A stretch of 64,000 bases of DNA from Tridacna crocea (taxonomy: Eukaryota; Mollusca; Bivalvia; Cardiida; Cardiidae), in NCBI GenBank assembly GCA_943736015.1, contig OX031061.1, positions 13,153,290-13,217,289 on the forward strand, given 5' to 3'. The notes beneath the pieces are model-generated. The model searched no databases, was not told the DNA's origin, and worked only from the letters and a program-made list of their open reading frames with translations. This document shows positions 55,426-64,000 of this stretch, in pieces. Both the position numbers and the translations under genes were made by a program. Numbering within the stretch: the stretch's first letter is position 1; each line of letters starts with the position of its first letter.

Positions 55426-56630
55426 TCAAGCGTCATTTAAGTCCAACGAACGTCGCACTTTCTCCACATAGTCACCCGCAAGATCCACGCATTTCCGATG
55501 CCTGCTTATCCACTTAGTGTACGTTTCTACATACCACTCTTCAGAAAATGACGACACAACTGCTTGGGCTTGTTTAGTAAGGTCGTCAGCTGAATCAAAC
55601 AGTATTCCACGTAACTGTGCCTTGAGCTCCGGGAACACGCGAAAATCCATGGGGGCGAGGTCAGGACTGTATGGTGGGTGCTTCAAGACCTCAAAACCCA
55701 GCAGAGTGATCTCTAGCTGTGTAGATTCCGCTCGGTGTCCTGGGCATTATCCTGGTGTAGTATTACTTGGTCATGGTTCAAGTGGGGCCGTTTCTTCCGT
55801 ATCGCGTTAACGAGATCCCGCCTCAGAACCTAAAGAAAGAAATGCACGGTTCATTAGGTTTGCGTAAATCAATATCTCATTTTTTGTTATTTATTTGATT
55901 GATTGATTGATTGATTGATTTATTTATTTATTTATTTATCATTTACCTTAGAATAGTATGCCGCTGTGACTGTTTGGCCCTCTGGAATTCGGTGCTGTAA
56001 TAGCATCCCGTGCCGGTCCATGAAGTAAACGAACATCTGTTTTCCTGCGCTTTTTTGGACCCGAGCCTTTTTTGGTGGAGGGGTACGCGGGGTTTTCCAC
56101 ACCGATGACATGCGCTTAGTTTCCGGGTCAAAGTGGTGCAGCCAGGTCTCATCCGTGGTGATAATCCTGTCTAAAAATGCGTCTCCCTCTGTTTCGTAGC
56201 GGGTAAGAAACTCCTGTGAACATCGCACCCGGCATTCTTTTTCACTTTCCTTGAGCAATCGGGGCACCCAACGCGCACTAACTTTAGACATGCCCAGTTC
56301 ATCTGTTAATATCCCATGCACCGTGGATACCGAAACATCGAGTTCATCTGCAATCGACCTGACAGTAATTCTCCTATCACAATTTACCATGTCTTTCACT
56401 CGATCCCTAACTGAACACACTACGACGGCCGGCCGACCAGATCTAGGATCGTCCTCAATAGAATCATGTCCGCTTCTAAAACGCGCATGCCACTTATATA
56501 CAGTAGCTGGGCTGCATTTTTTATATTTTCCTGTAGATTTGATCATGTTCAGCGTTTCTGTTGGTGATTTTTCCAGCGCGACACAAAATTTCACAACACT
56601 TTGCAATTCGACGTCGCCGGTAGACGTCAT
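55426..56630 (-). pseudogene. Mariner transposase, DD34D, with one intron and one frameshift
   Basis: Two coding parts on the minus strand: exon 1 56,630-55,947 (228 codons) and exon 2 55,829-55,426. Exon 1 has the N-terminal HTH (VVKFCVALEKSPTETLNMIK), SPATVYKWHARFRSGHDSIE, the hinge DDPRSGRP, a second HTH (VRSIADELDVSVSTVHGIL), and TTDETWLHHFDPETK with the first catalytic Asp. Exon 2 starts VLRRDLVNAIRKKRP, has HQDNA with the second Asp, and later YSPDLAPMDF with the third Asp. Restoring the shift puts 34 residues between the second and third Asp, the mariner DD34D pattern. A one-base deletion just after HQDNA (about 55,750) shifts the frame, giving a stop (TAG) before the LEITLLGFEVLKHPPY block. 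The protein is therefore inactive as it stands. TIRs and TA are intact. Confidence 0.88.
55830..55946 (-). other. Apparent 117-bp intron in the mariner transposase
   Basis: On the minus strand: TATTCTAAG|GTAAATGATA ... TTTCTTTCTTTAG|GTTCTGAGG. The donor, polypyrimidine tract and acceptor all look normal, phase 0. The inside has (AAAT)n and (CAAT)n tetranucleotide runs. Removing it joins YYSK to VLRRDLVNA, the continuous mariner sequence; left in, a stop occurs five codons later. Confidence 0.8.
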
Positions 56631-57026
56631 CTCTTTCGGTCAGCGACTTTTTGATATCTCCTTCAAAATCGTGTAGCTCGTTTGAAAAAACCGAAAACGT
56701 TATGAAATTTGCAGGAAATGACGTCATTACGTTGTGTTAACGATTGACGTTTTCGCGCCATTTTGATGCCAATAGAAAGTATAAAAGATACAATGTAAAA
56801 TCTGTTATACTATGTTATACATTGTTAAGAAATGGACTGCTCCGGTATCCCGATATTGTGTTGCTAGGGTTACCGCTATTTTCGGTTATTGTTGATATTT
56901 TCGAATAATCTTTTGGAAATGTAGTCACGGTATGTTTAAGTACTTATACCTTGATATTTACCTATAAATTACAAATAATATGGATTTTAGAGCAAAATTC
57001 TACGAACTTCCCGAACAACCCTCGTA

Positions 57027-57873
57027 AAAAGAAACAATCGAACATTGCGGGAGAGGAAATTTCAATCGAAAACTTTCTGAACTACTTTAAAACTCTAGCG
57101 TCAGAAAATGACGAAAAACCCGACGAAGAGGTAGAACATCTTATGTCGAATTTTAATATGGCCGATTCTCCCGTTACATTCGAGGAGCTAGATACCAGAA
57201 TTACACAGTCTGAGATCAGACGTGCATGCAAACAATTGAACACTAACAAGACATGCACGATAGATAACATACTATATGAATACCTGAAAGAGAGCATCGA
57301 TCTAACGGTAAGCTCCTTCGAAATCCTTTTTAATTACATACTGGAAACAGGAAACTTTCCAAAAAATTGGTCAAAAGGTCTCATTGTCCCCATTTATAAA
57401 AAAGGTCGATCCGTCCGATCCTTCGAACTATCGAGGCATAGCACTGATAAGCTGTTTTGCAAAGTTATTTACGGTTATACTTAACAATAGGCTGAAAGAT
57501 TGGGCGGAAAAGAATAGTATCCTAACGGATGCTCAGTTTGGATTTCGATCGGGCTTGGGCACTGTCGACGCGGCTTTTATTTTAAATTCTATTATTGAAA
57601 CACAATTCAACAATAGGAAGAAACTGTTCGCCTGCTTTATCGACTTTCGCAAAGCGTACGACTTGACTGATAGAAATGCGCTATGGTTCAAATTGATAAA
57701 GAGTACTTCTCCGCGTGCTCAGATCCATGTATTCAGATGTTAAACTATGTGTTAAACATAAGGGCAATATTTCTGATTTATTCGACAGTAACTTGGGTTT
57801 ATTGCAAGGGGAGGTAACCTCGCCTATCATGTTTTCTCTGTTTCTAGAGGTACATTTACAAAATAACCTCCAT
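57027..57873 (+). pseudogene. Outer LINE: reverse transcriptase, N-terminal half
   Basis: Two overlapping frames together make the RT fingers and part of the palm. The first (to about 57,400) has SEIRRACKQLNTNKTCTIDN, then GNFPKNWSKGLIVPIYKKG. The second, after a one-base shift near 57,400, has DPSNYRGIALISCFAKLFTV, ILTDAQFGFRSGLGTVDAAF and FACFIDFRKAYD, which contains the first catalytic Asp region (A-F-x-D-F-x-K-A-Y-D). After another shift come MYSDVKLCVKHKG and GLLQGEVTSPIMFSLFL, the Q-G motif. The frame then breaks at 57,873, where the inner LINE starts. GEVTSP replaces the usual GD/GC..SP. The domain is inactive because of the breaks. Confidence 0.85.
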
Positions 57874-57879
57874 CAACGA

Positions 57880-60670
57880 GTTTTTGAGTTAGAAACGTTT
57901 TGTGAAGAAAGTATTTGGCTATCCATTTCATTTAAACGAAGTAAACTTTTAATTGGCACCTTTTACAGTCCAAAAACTTTCGATCCTCTTTTCTTTGAAA
58001 ATTTTAACCAAAATATTGAAAAGGCATATGAAATAACTCATAACATTGTTATTCTAGGAGATTTAAATGAAGACTTGCTCAACCCTAATTTTAGGAAACT
58101 AAATGATATTCTTATTATTAATTCATTACAGAATGTGATATCTGAACCAACTAGATTGAACGCTCTACTAGACCCTACATTAGTTCCTACTGATACGCAA
58201 TACTTAGATTCTGGGATACTACCGAATCCACCTGAGGTGACTGATCATAGTGCTACATATATAACTCTCGCATTCCCATACGACCCAAAACCGATTTATG
58301 AGAGAAAAGTCTATCAGTACAGTAAAGCTAATTTTGATCTTTTACGTATAAACATTTCATCTTTTGACTGGGATGTTCTTTTTGATGTTACTATAGACGA
58401 AGAATGTGACTTCTTTACCAAACAATTTCTTACATTTATTGATGCTTGTATCCCTTCACAAAAAGTTACCATTCGCCCCGACGATGAGCCATGGTTTAAT
58501 GGCGAACTACGAACGTTATGTAGGAAAAGAGACCGTTTGAAACAGCTTTTAAAACAGGAAAGCTTTCTCTATTAAGTAAGTACAAAACAATCAGAAACAG
58601 AATTAATAATATGAAGAAACATGCAAAGCAAAATTTCTTCAATTCACTTGAGCTTAACCTATGTGATCTGCAAAGGAACGATAAAAAAGGCTTTTGGCGA
58701 CTTATCCGCTACTTCATCAAAAACAATGATTGCTCATCGAACACTCCCCCTTTAATTAGTATGTCTCTAAATGGTGAGACTTCAGCATCTATATCTGATC
58801 TGGAAAAAGCTGAGTGCTTGAACAATTTTTTCGCCTCTATATCGACTGTAAATGAAGAATTCGCCTCTCTCCCCCCCTTTACTAAAATAACTAATAATAA
58901 TCTCTCTCAAATCACTATTTTTGAATCTGAAATAAAAGACCTCATCCGATGCCTTAACCCAAATAAGGCAAGTGGGCCAGACTCTATCAATCGTAGAATG
59001 TTAAAAGGTGTAGCAGACCAAGTGTCTAAACCCCTAGCAATACTATTTAATCGATCAATATCTGAAGGTGTTTTCCCTAACTTATGGAAACTGGCTAATG
59101 TAATTCCTATCTACAAAAAAGGGGATAAATCTGCTGTATAAATATCAATCTGGATTCTTGCCAAAGCACTCCACAACTTTCCAACTTGTTGATATCTACC
59201 ACCACATATGCCAATCATTCGATAATAAACAATTTTCATGCATGGTTTTCTGTGACATTTCAAAAGCCTCTGACCGAGTATGGCATAAAGGTCTTCTCTT
59301 TAAACTCCGACAAAACGGTATCGAAGGAACTCTTCTTAAATGGCTTTCAAATTACCTCTCAAATAGGAGCCAGAAAGTTGTTTTACAATTCGCTACTTCG
59401 TCTTCAAAACAGATAACGGTTTTGAGTACCCCAGGGCTCGGTTCTAGGTCCGCTGCTTTTCCTGATTTATGTTAATGACATTACTGATTTTTTACTAAGC
59501 TTAACTAGGCTATTTGCAGATGATAGTTCCTTCTATTATTCAGCATCATCCATCAGTGATATCGAAGGTATAATAAACCATGACCTCAATCTAATATCTT
59601 CATGGGCAAAACAATGGCTCGTAACATTTAATCCACAAAAGACCGAAGCTATCCTTTTCTCTTTGAAAAAAAGTTGACGAACTACCTAAGCTAATATTCC
59701 AAAACACCAATGTTACCTTTGTTAAAAATCATAAGCACTTAGGGATAACTTTTAGCCAAAATGGTCAATGGAACGCACATATTGATACTGTTTTAAAATC
59801 TTCTTCTAAAGTACTTGGAATTATGAGAAAGCTGAGATTTACACTGAATAGGAAATCATTAAACCAAATTTATTTGTCTTATGTAGCACCATTACTAGAA
59901 TACGCGTCAATTGTTTTGGATGGCTGTTCTGATTCCTGTGCAAATTCTCTACAAAAAATTCAAAACGAAGCTGCCAGAATTGTAACTGGTCTTACCCGTT
60001 CTGTTTCCTTAGAAAACTTGTTCTTAGAATGTGGATGGCAATCTTTGAAAGATAGGCGGGAAAACCAAAAAATGTTTTTTATGTATAAAGCAACCCATCA
60101 GATGGTTCCCCAATACATTGCAGACTTGATTCCGCCACTTATAGCAGACACAACGCAATATGCTCTTAGAAATATTAGGGATTTAAGAAACATATCTACT
60201 CGCACTACAATTTCTCAAAAATCCTCTATCCCTTCTTCAATTTATATTTGGAATAATTTAAATGAAAACCAGAAGAATGTTAATTCGTTTTCGACTTTTA
60301 AAAATTTAATCTCAAGTAGGTTCCCATTAACCCCTGTCCCCGCCTATTACCTTGAAGGCAATCGTTTCTTATCAGTTATGCATGCCCGGATTAGGAATAA
60401 ATGTAGTGGACTAAATAGTGATTTGGTTCATAATTATCTTCGTAACAGCTTTGCACGTGCTCGGTGGAACCTGAAGACGCCGAACACTATTTTTTCAGAT
60501 GCAATCTTTTTGTTATCCAAAGACTGTACTTATTTAATTCTATTCAGCACCTTAATCCATTGAATGTAGATGATCTTCTTTTCGGCAAACCATCCATAAC
60601 AGATCGAGAAAATTCAGAATTATTTGTATCAGTCCAGGAGTATATTCAACAAACTGGCCGATTTACTTGA
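57880..60670 (+). pseudogene. Inner LINE: endonuclease and reverse transcriptase, broken
   Basis: The endonuclease C-terminal half is in frame to 58,575: IVILGDLNEDLL (GDxN motif), DSGILPNPPEVTDHSATYI (SDH-type motif) and DDEPWFNGELRTLCRKRDRL. The RT follows from 58,611: LNPNKASGPDSINRRML, FPNLWKLANVIPIYKKGDKS. Then about 40 codons are missing before QSGFLPKHSTTFQLVDIYHH. Next come MVFCDISKASDRVWHKGLLF, frame-shifted PQGSVLGPLLFLIYVNDI, LFADDSSFYYSASS (catalytic FADD at about 59,510) and, from 59,823, the connection and C-terminal region with YVAPLLEYASIVLDG and LQKIQNEAARIVTGLTR. The last frame ends with an EDAEHYFFRC motif, near 60,480, and a stop at 60,668. The RT deletion and several frameshifts make it inactive. 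The AFD-to-ASD change at the first catalytic motif is notable. Confidence 0.87.
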
Positions 60671-60737
60671 TATAAGCATACTGTCGTATGCTCTGATCTT
60701 TCCTTTTTACTATAGTGAGCAAATGGACAAAACCTCT

Positions 60738-60802
60738 GTCTGTCTGTTTGTTTGTATGTCTGTCTGTCTGTCGTTCTGACTGTCTGTCTGTCTGTCTGTC
60801 TC
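60738..60802 (+). repeat. (TCTG)n microsatellite in inner LINE 3' UTR
   Basis: Several short GTCT/TCTG runs, interrupted, between the inner LINE stop and its 3' end. Confidence 0.85.
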
Positions 60803-60965
60803 TCCTTCTCTCAATATTTCTTTCTTGTGTATTATAATTAGTTGTGGAACACTTGTAAATTCATTATATTGTAGGGGGAGGGTCGATTTCTAAGTTGTTA
60901 TAACTTGTGACCCAACCCCATTTCCATGCAGATTTGAGGGAAAATAAATATGTTTAAACCTCCAT

Positions 60966-62198
60966 TGTGGTATTGATATTTACCAATTATCGATATATTT
61001 GTTGCTCTTTGCAGATGACGCGGTTATTTTATCCGATAAAGAGACGGGTTTACAGGATTCATTAGATCGATTAAAAGAATAGTGTTTGAAATGGTATTTA
61101 ACAATTAACACGGATAAGACAAAAATAGTTATATTCCGAAAAGGTGGACGATTACAAGATATAGAGGTTGTCAGTACTTTTAATTATCTTGGATTAGTGT
61201 TTTCTAGTGGTGGCTCATTTGTACATGCCACGGACGCTCTGGTTGGAAAAGCGTTAAGGGCCATTTATTCTTTATTTAGTATAACCAAAAATATCGAATT
61301 ACCTGTTCAAGTCATGTTTAGCATTTTTGACGCCTTTGTTGGATCCATTTTGGGATATAATTGTGAAGTATGGGGTTTTGCCAGGGCCGAAAATATTTCA
61401 CGTATTCACAGAAAATTTTGTAAATGGTTACTTAATGTAAAAATGTCAACAAATTCTCTTGCGCTATATGCAGAAGTAGGCAGGTTCCCCCTAACTATTA
61501 ACAGACAAACTCGAATCATCAAATATTGGCTAAAATTGTTCAATCAGAAATAGTTTAATTATTTATTATCGACGATCATTAATGACCAGATCTACGAAAT
61601 AAACAAAAATTCTCGAATTCATAATTGGGCAAACAAAGTAAAAAATCTTTTAGAATCATGAGGTTTCGCTGACGTATGGATATATCCAGAGTCAGTGATA
61701 CTAGATAAATTTATTCCAATTTCCTCGAACAGACTAAAAGATATCTACTTTACTCAATGGCATGAAGATATTCAAGAATACAGCTCACTATCGCTCTATA
61801 CATCGATTAAAACGGATTTCCTTCGAGCGAAATACCTTGATGTGATTGGGAAAAGGTCATTACGAAATATAATAGCTAAATTAAGACTATCATCACATAA
61901 TCTTATGATCGAAAGTGGTAGGCATCAAAAAAATAGAAAAAAAAAAAAAAAAAAAAAAACCAGACAAAAGTGTATATTGTGCGATAAGGAGGACATCGAA
62001 GATGAATATCATTTTATCATAATTTGCCCTTTTTTTCATGATTTAAGACAAAAGTTCATAGATAAATACTACAGAATTAAACCAAGTGTATTCAAATTTA
62101 CGAAATTAATTAATTCAGACCAAAAGAAACATTTGACAAACCTTGCCCTTTTTTGTAAACACGCATTTTTAAAAAGAAACCAGTTCATGTTACAGTAA
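60966..62198 (+). pseudogene. Outer LINE: reverse transcriptase C-terminal half and C-terminal domain
   Basis: Resumes the outer RT where 57,873 left off: IYQLSIYLLLFADDAVIL carries the catalytic FADD box at about 61,010-61,021. A stop (TAG at 61,081) falls within LKE*CLKWYLTINTDKTKI. Frame 61,086-61,553 continues with TFNYLGLVFSSGG, LGYNCEVWGF and RIHRKFCKWLLNVK, the thumb and post-RT region. Frame 61,695-62,198 follows and ends in a Cys/His motif, CILCDKEDIEDEYHF followed by Cys about five residues later, a putative zinc finger. A run of about 21 A at 61,937-61,957 inside this frame encodes a lysine tract that may have grown by slippage. The stop is at about 62,196. Confidence 0.85.
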
Positions 62199-62330
62199 GT
62201 ATTGCACTCTCACTCAGCCTTTTGTTACATTGCTTTTGGACTACAATTTTCAACGACATGCATGTTTTTACTATGTATTCATTGTACAATGAGTATGTAT
62301 ACTTGTGTGCACAATAAAGCTATTATTATA

Positions 62331-62990
62331 GATAATATTATCCTACAAAATTCGATATGATTATAAATGAGTATTATTGTACTACTTTAAACGAGCCACT
62401 TTTTCTTTTTTGTCCGTCTTAGAATTATCATTTATAAATCTAAAACCACTAGATTCTCATTACAAAGGGAAATGATAATTACCTCCCACTTCTGGAAACA
62501 ATAATAATTACGTCCCTTTTCAATCAAGAAATGATTTCAAGATAGACATCAAAAGGAATTTCTCGTCGGTTAGAATGTGCAAAGATATATCTGTATGAAT
62601 CCGTATTTATCATCTATCAAGAAATTGTATATCGTGTTGCACTAGAAGTGTTACAGTTCTACTATCTTAAGCCCCTTTTTTGCAAGAGTATGACTCCGAT
62701 ATACTCAACTGGTGCCGATTGGTTAGATTTGTCGAGCAAACTTTTACACAGAGTGAGATCATTACCAGATCAGCACAGTCTGAGATCGATACACACTGTA
62801 TGCTGTTGTATCCAAAGGCATGCTGTTTAGCCTGGTAGCTAGATAAAAAATTTACAGGACTTCAAACCCAGGAGGTGACTGAGAAAAAGTCACAACACAA
62901 TTTGATAAGATCTGAAAGAGCGAGGGCAATCAGATACGTGTTAGTCGATGACGTCATTTCTTTCTGTGACATAACAAATATGCTCATGAC
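62331..62990. other. Intergenic sequence with no recognised feature
   Basis: AT-rich, no supported frame or repeat. Palindromic ATAATTATCATTTNTAA-like bits near 62,430-62,510 are short and not convincing. Confidence 0.45.
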
Positions 62991-63049
62991 ATTTCTGGTC
63001 ATGCCGAAGATACAGATGATTGGGTAAAACACTAGTCCAGTGATGAATC

Positions 63050-63552
63050 GTGCTCGTAGGTAGAAAATCTCAAAGTTAGGACACTAGGTAAAATCTCGAA
63101 AACAACTTTTATACCCACCAGAAATTACATTTTCAGTCCAGTTTTAAAAAGTTCAAACTTGGTCAGGATGTTTCTCTTGATGATATCTTGCATGAATTTA
63201 AAAATGAAAATTGTGGAATCAAAAACTAGGTCACCAGGTTTAATGCTCGAAAATCCTAGTGTACGCTGTAGAGGCCGCATTTTCATTCCAGTAATCTTGA
63301 AATTTGCTAAGAATGTTTGTCTTGATAATGTCTTGGACTAGTATGAATATGGGTCATGGTGGATAAAAAACTAGATCACCTGGTCAAAATTCATAAAAAC
63401 CACATGTTCACCCAGTAGGTCACATTTTCTCACAATTCCCATGACAATTTGTCAGAATGTATGTCTGGATAATTTCCACATGAAGTACGCCGCCATTATG
63501 ACCAGTACAACTACAACATGACTACACGGCCATCATGGCCCTCTTGTTTTTT
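63050..63552 (+). repeat. Tandem-cored element, right end intact
   Basis: Three to four units (TCTTGATGATATCTTGCATG, AAAACTAGGTCACCAGG) and the tail ACACGGCCATCATGGCCCTC, TTGTTT. A head is not clearly visible. Confidence 0.62.
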
Positions 63553-63927
63553 CTAAATCTGGTCTTTCGGTCAAAATTGGCTTTGGCCAGAGTGTGGCAG
63601 GTTTTAGAAGAACTTTGTATTTTGAAAACTTCAAATATCTTCGCCTTAAAGGTGGGTACTTAGAATTTTCACATCACACCAAATCAAAAAATATATATAT
63701 CACTGAAATTTATATGAAAAAACTACACAAATCATCAATAATTAAGAATCATAAAATTACCAAAATAATTTTTTTATGGTATTCTCTTAAAAGGCTACGT
63801 AGCCTCTTTAGCTATTTTTAGATTTCGCGCCAAAAATAAAAAAATGCAGTGGGAATGTTAAGTGACTGGCACGTGACTAATGACGCTTAAATTCCATTCC
63901 ATAACAAACATGTAATTATTTTTCATA

Positions 63928-64000
63928 ATGTCTTCTTCGGACGCTATATTTAAAGCTTCGTCTGTGTATTTCCAGTATGTAAATGAGCGAGTTGTTCATG
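63928..64000 (+). CDS. Possible first coding exon, cut by window end
   Basis: ATG at 63,928 opens a frame that stays open to the last base: MSSSDAIFKASSVYFQYVNE, then RVVH. It lies in non-repetitive sequence just after repeat-rich DNA, with CACGTG (an E-box-like hexamer) about 55 bp upstream. The amino-acid composition is plausible for a folded protein rather than for repeat noise, but 24 codons cannot establish a gene and I recognise no family. It could be the start of an unrelated downstream gene on the plus strand. The GTATGT within it could also be read as a donor, which would shorten the exon. Confidence 0.3.
   Translation, partial: MSSSDAIFKASSVYFQYVNERVVH

Larger units (their letters stand above)
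55218..57024 (-). mobile_element. Mariner element with TIRs and TA duplication
   Basis: A 1,807-bp element. The inverted termini are CGAGGGTTGTTCTGGAAGTT(CGTAGAATTTT) and, reverse-complemented, CGAGGGTTGTTCGGGAAGTT(CGTAGAATTTT), with one mismatch in about 31. The target duplication is TA on both sides (55,216-55,217 and 57,025-57,026). The transposase is on the minus strand. It is inserted in the outer LINE between the endonuclease linker and the RT. Confidence 0.93.
57874..60956 (+). mobile_element. Inner LINE, 5'-truncated, with 9-bp target duplication
   Basis: A 3,083-bp CR1/Jockey-like LINE inserted in the RT of the outer LINE. It is flanked by AACCTCCAT at 57,865-57,873 and 60,957-60,965, and the outer RT frame resumes after the second copy. 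The element starts inside its endonuclease, so it is 5'-truncated as usual for target-primed insertion. The 3' end is TTGAGGGAAAATAAATATGT-like with no long poly(A). Confidence 0.92.
53955..62330 (+). mobile_element. Outer LINE (non-LTR retrotransposon), interrupted twice
   Basis: One plus-strand non-LTR element. Its parts, in order, are endonuclease (about 53,957-54,720), linker (54,707-55,200), RT part 1 (57,030-57,873) and RT part 2 plus C-terminal domain (60,957-62,200). A mariner at 55,218-57,024 and a second LINE at 57,874-60,956 split it. The 3' end is at about 62,330, where ACAATAAAGCTATTATTATA follows the stop. The 5' boundary is not sharply visible; the first recognisable residues are WNIEGL at 53,967. 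Frame changes and stops show that it is inactive. The clade is unresolved; the layout of endonuclease, RT and C-terminal zinc-finger-like motif is common to several LINE clades. Confidence 0.85.

Noticed and set aside
56251..56676. 141-codon plus-strand open frame
   Set aside because: It is the antisense shadow of the mariner transposase.
1..64000. CRISPR array
   Set aside because: The many regular repeats are long, diverged tandem units or dispersed transposons without constant short repeats and unique spacers, in a clearly eukaryotic sequence.

Overview
The window looks like genomic DNA from an invertebrate animal, most likely a bivalve mollusc. It is AT-rich, has large introns with GT-AG splice sites, and shows no bacterial gene organisation. 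It is saturated with short interspersed elements carrying TTTAGCTCACCTGAGC-type heads, GTCCGTCGTCCGTC runs and GGGCCATCATGGCCC tails, a repeat style I associate with bivalve genomes. The species assignment is inference.

Region 1 (about 1-37,000) is one plus-strand host gene spread over at least six exons: 2500-2939, 10217-10471, 12092-12255, 21305-21534, 30841-30920 and 36590-36852. Its 5' end lies upstream of exon 2500-2939, probably outside the window. The intron phases match at every junction and give one 476-residue open product. That product has a membrane segment, about 200 residues of coiled coil, a second membrane segment, and a C-terminal alpha/beta domain of about 170 residues that I cannot assign to a named family but that has TIR-like or flavodoxin-like features. 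It is the best candidate here for something undescribed. One intron uses a GC donor. The introns consist mostly of transposon debris: tandem-repeat-cored elements (Helitron/HINE-like by inference), a TTAA-flanked hairpin MITE with about 20 copies, long foldback elements, a long-TIR DNA transposon with a 5-bp duplication, and a Harbinger-like element next to exon 5.

Region 2 (about 37,000-53,000) has no gene I can support. It holds tandem-cored elements, including a 315-bp higher-order array at 37,975-39,560, and a diverged tandem segmental duplication (44,365-46,650 and 46,651-48,397). One duplicate carries an inserted element that is missing from the other, which provides a natural empty site.

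Region 3 (about 53,000-62,340) is a graveyard of mobile genes: a Tc1-like transposase fragment, then an endonuclease/reverse-transcriptase LINE (outer element). The outer element is interrupted first by a mariner element with intact TIRs and a TA duplication, and later by a second, 5'-truncated LINE flanked by a 9-bp target duplication. The mariner transposase contains a well-formed 117-bp spliceosomal-type intron and a one-base deletion.

Region 4 (62,340-64,000) has one more tandem-cored element and, at the very end, a short open frame starting with ATG that may be the first exon of another gene running off the window.
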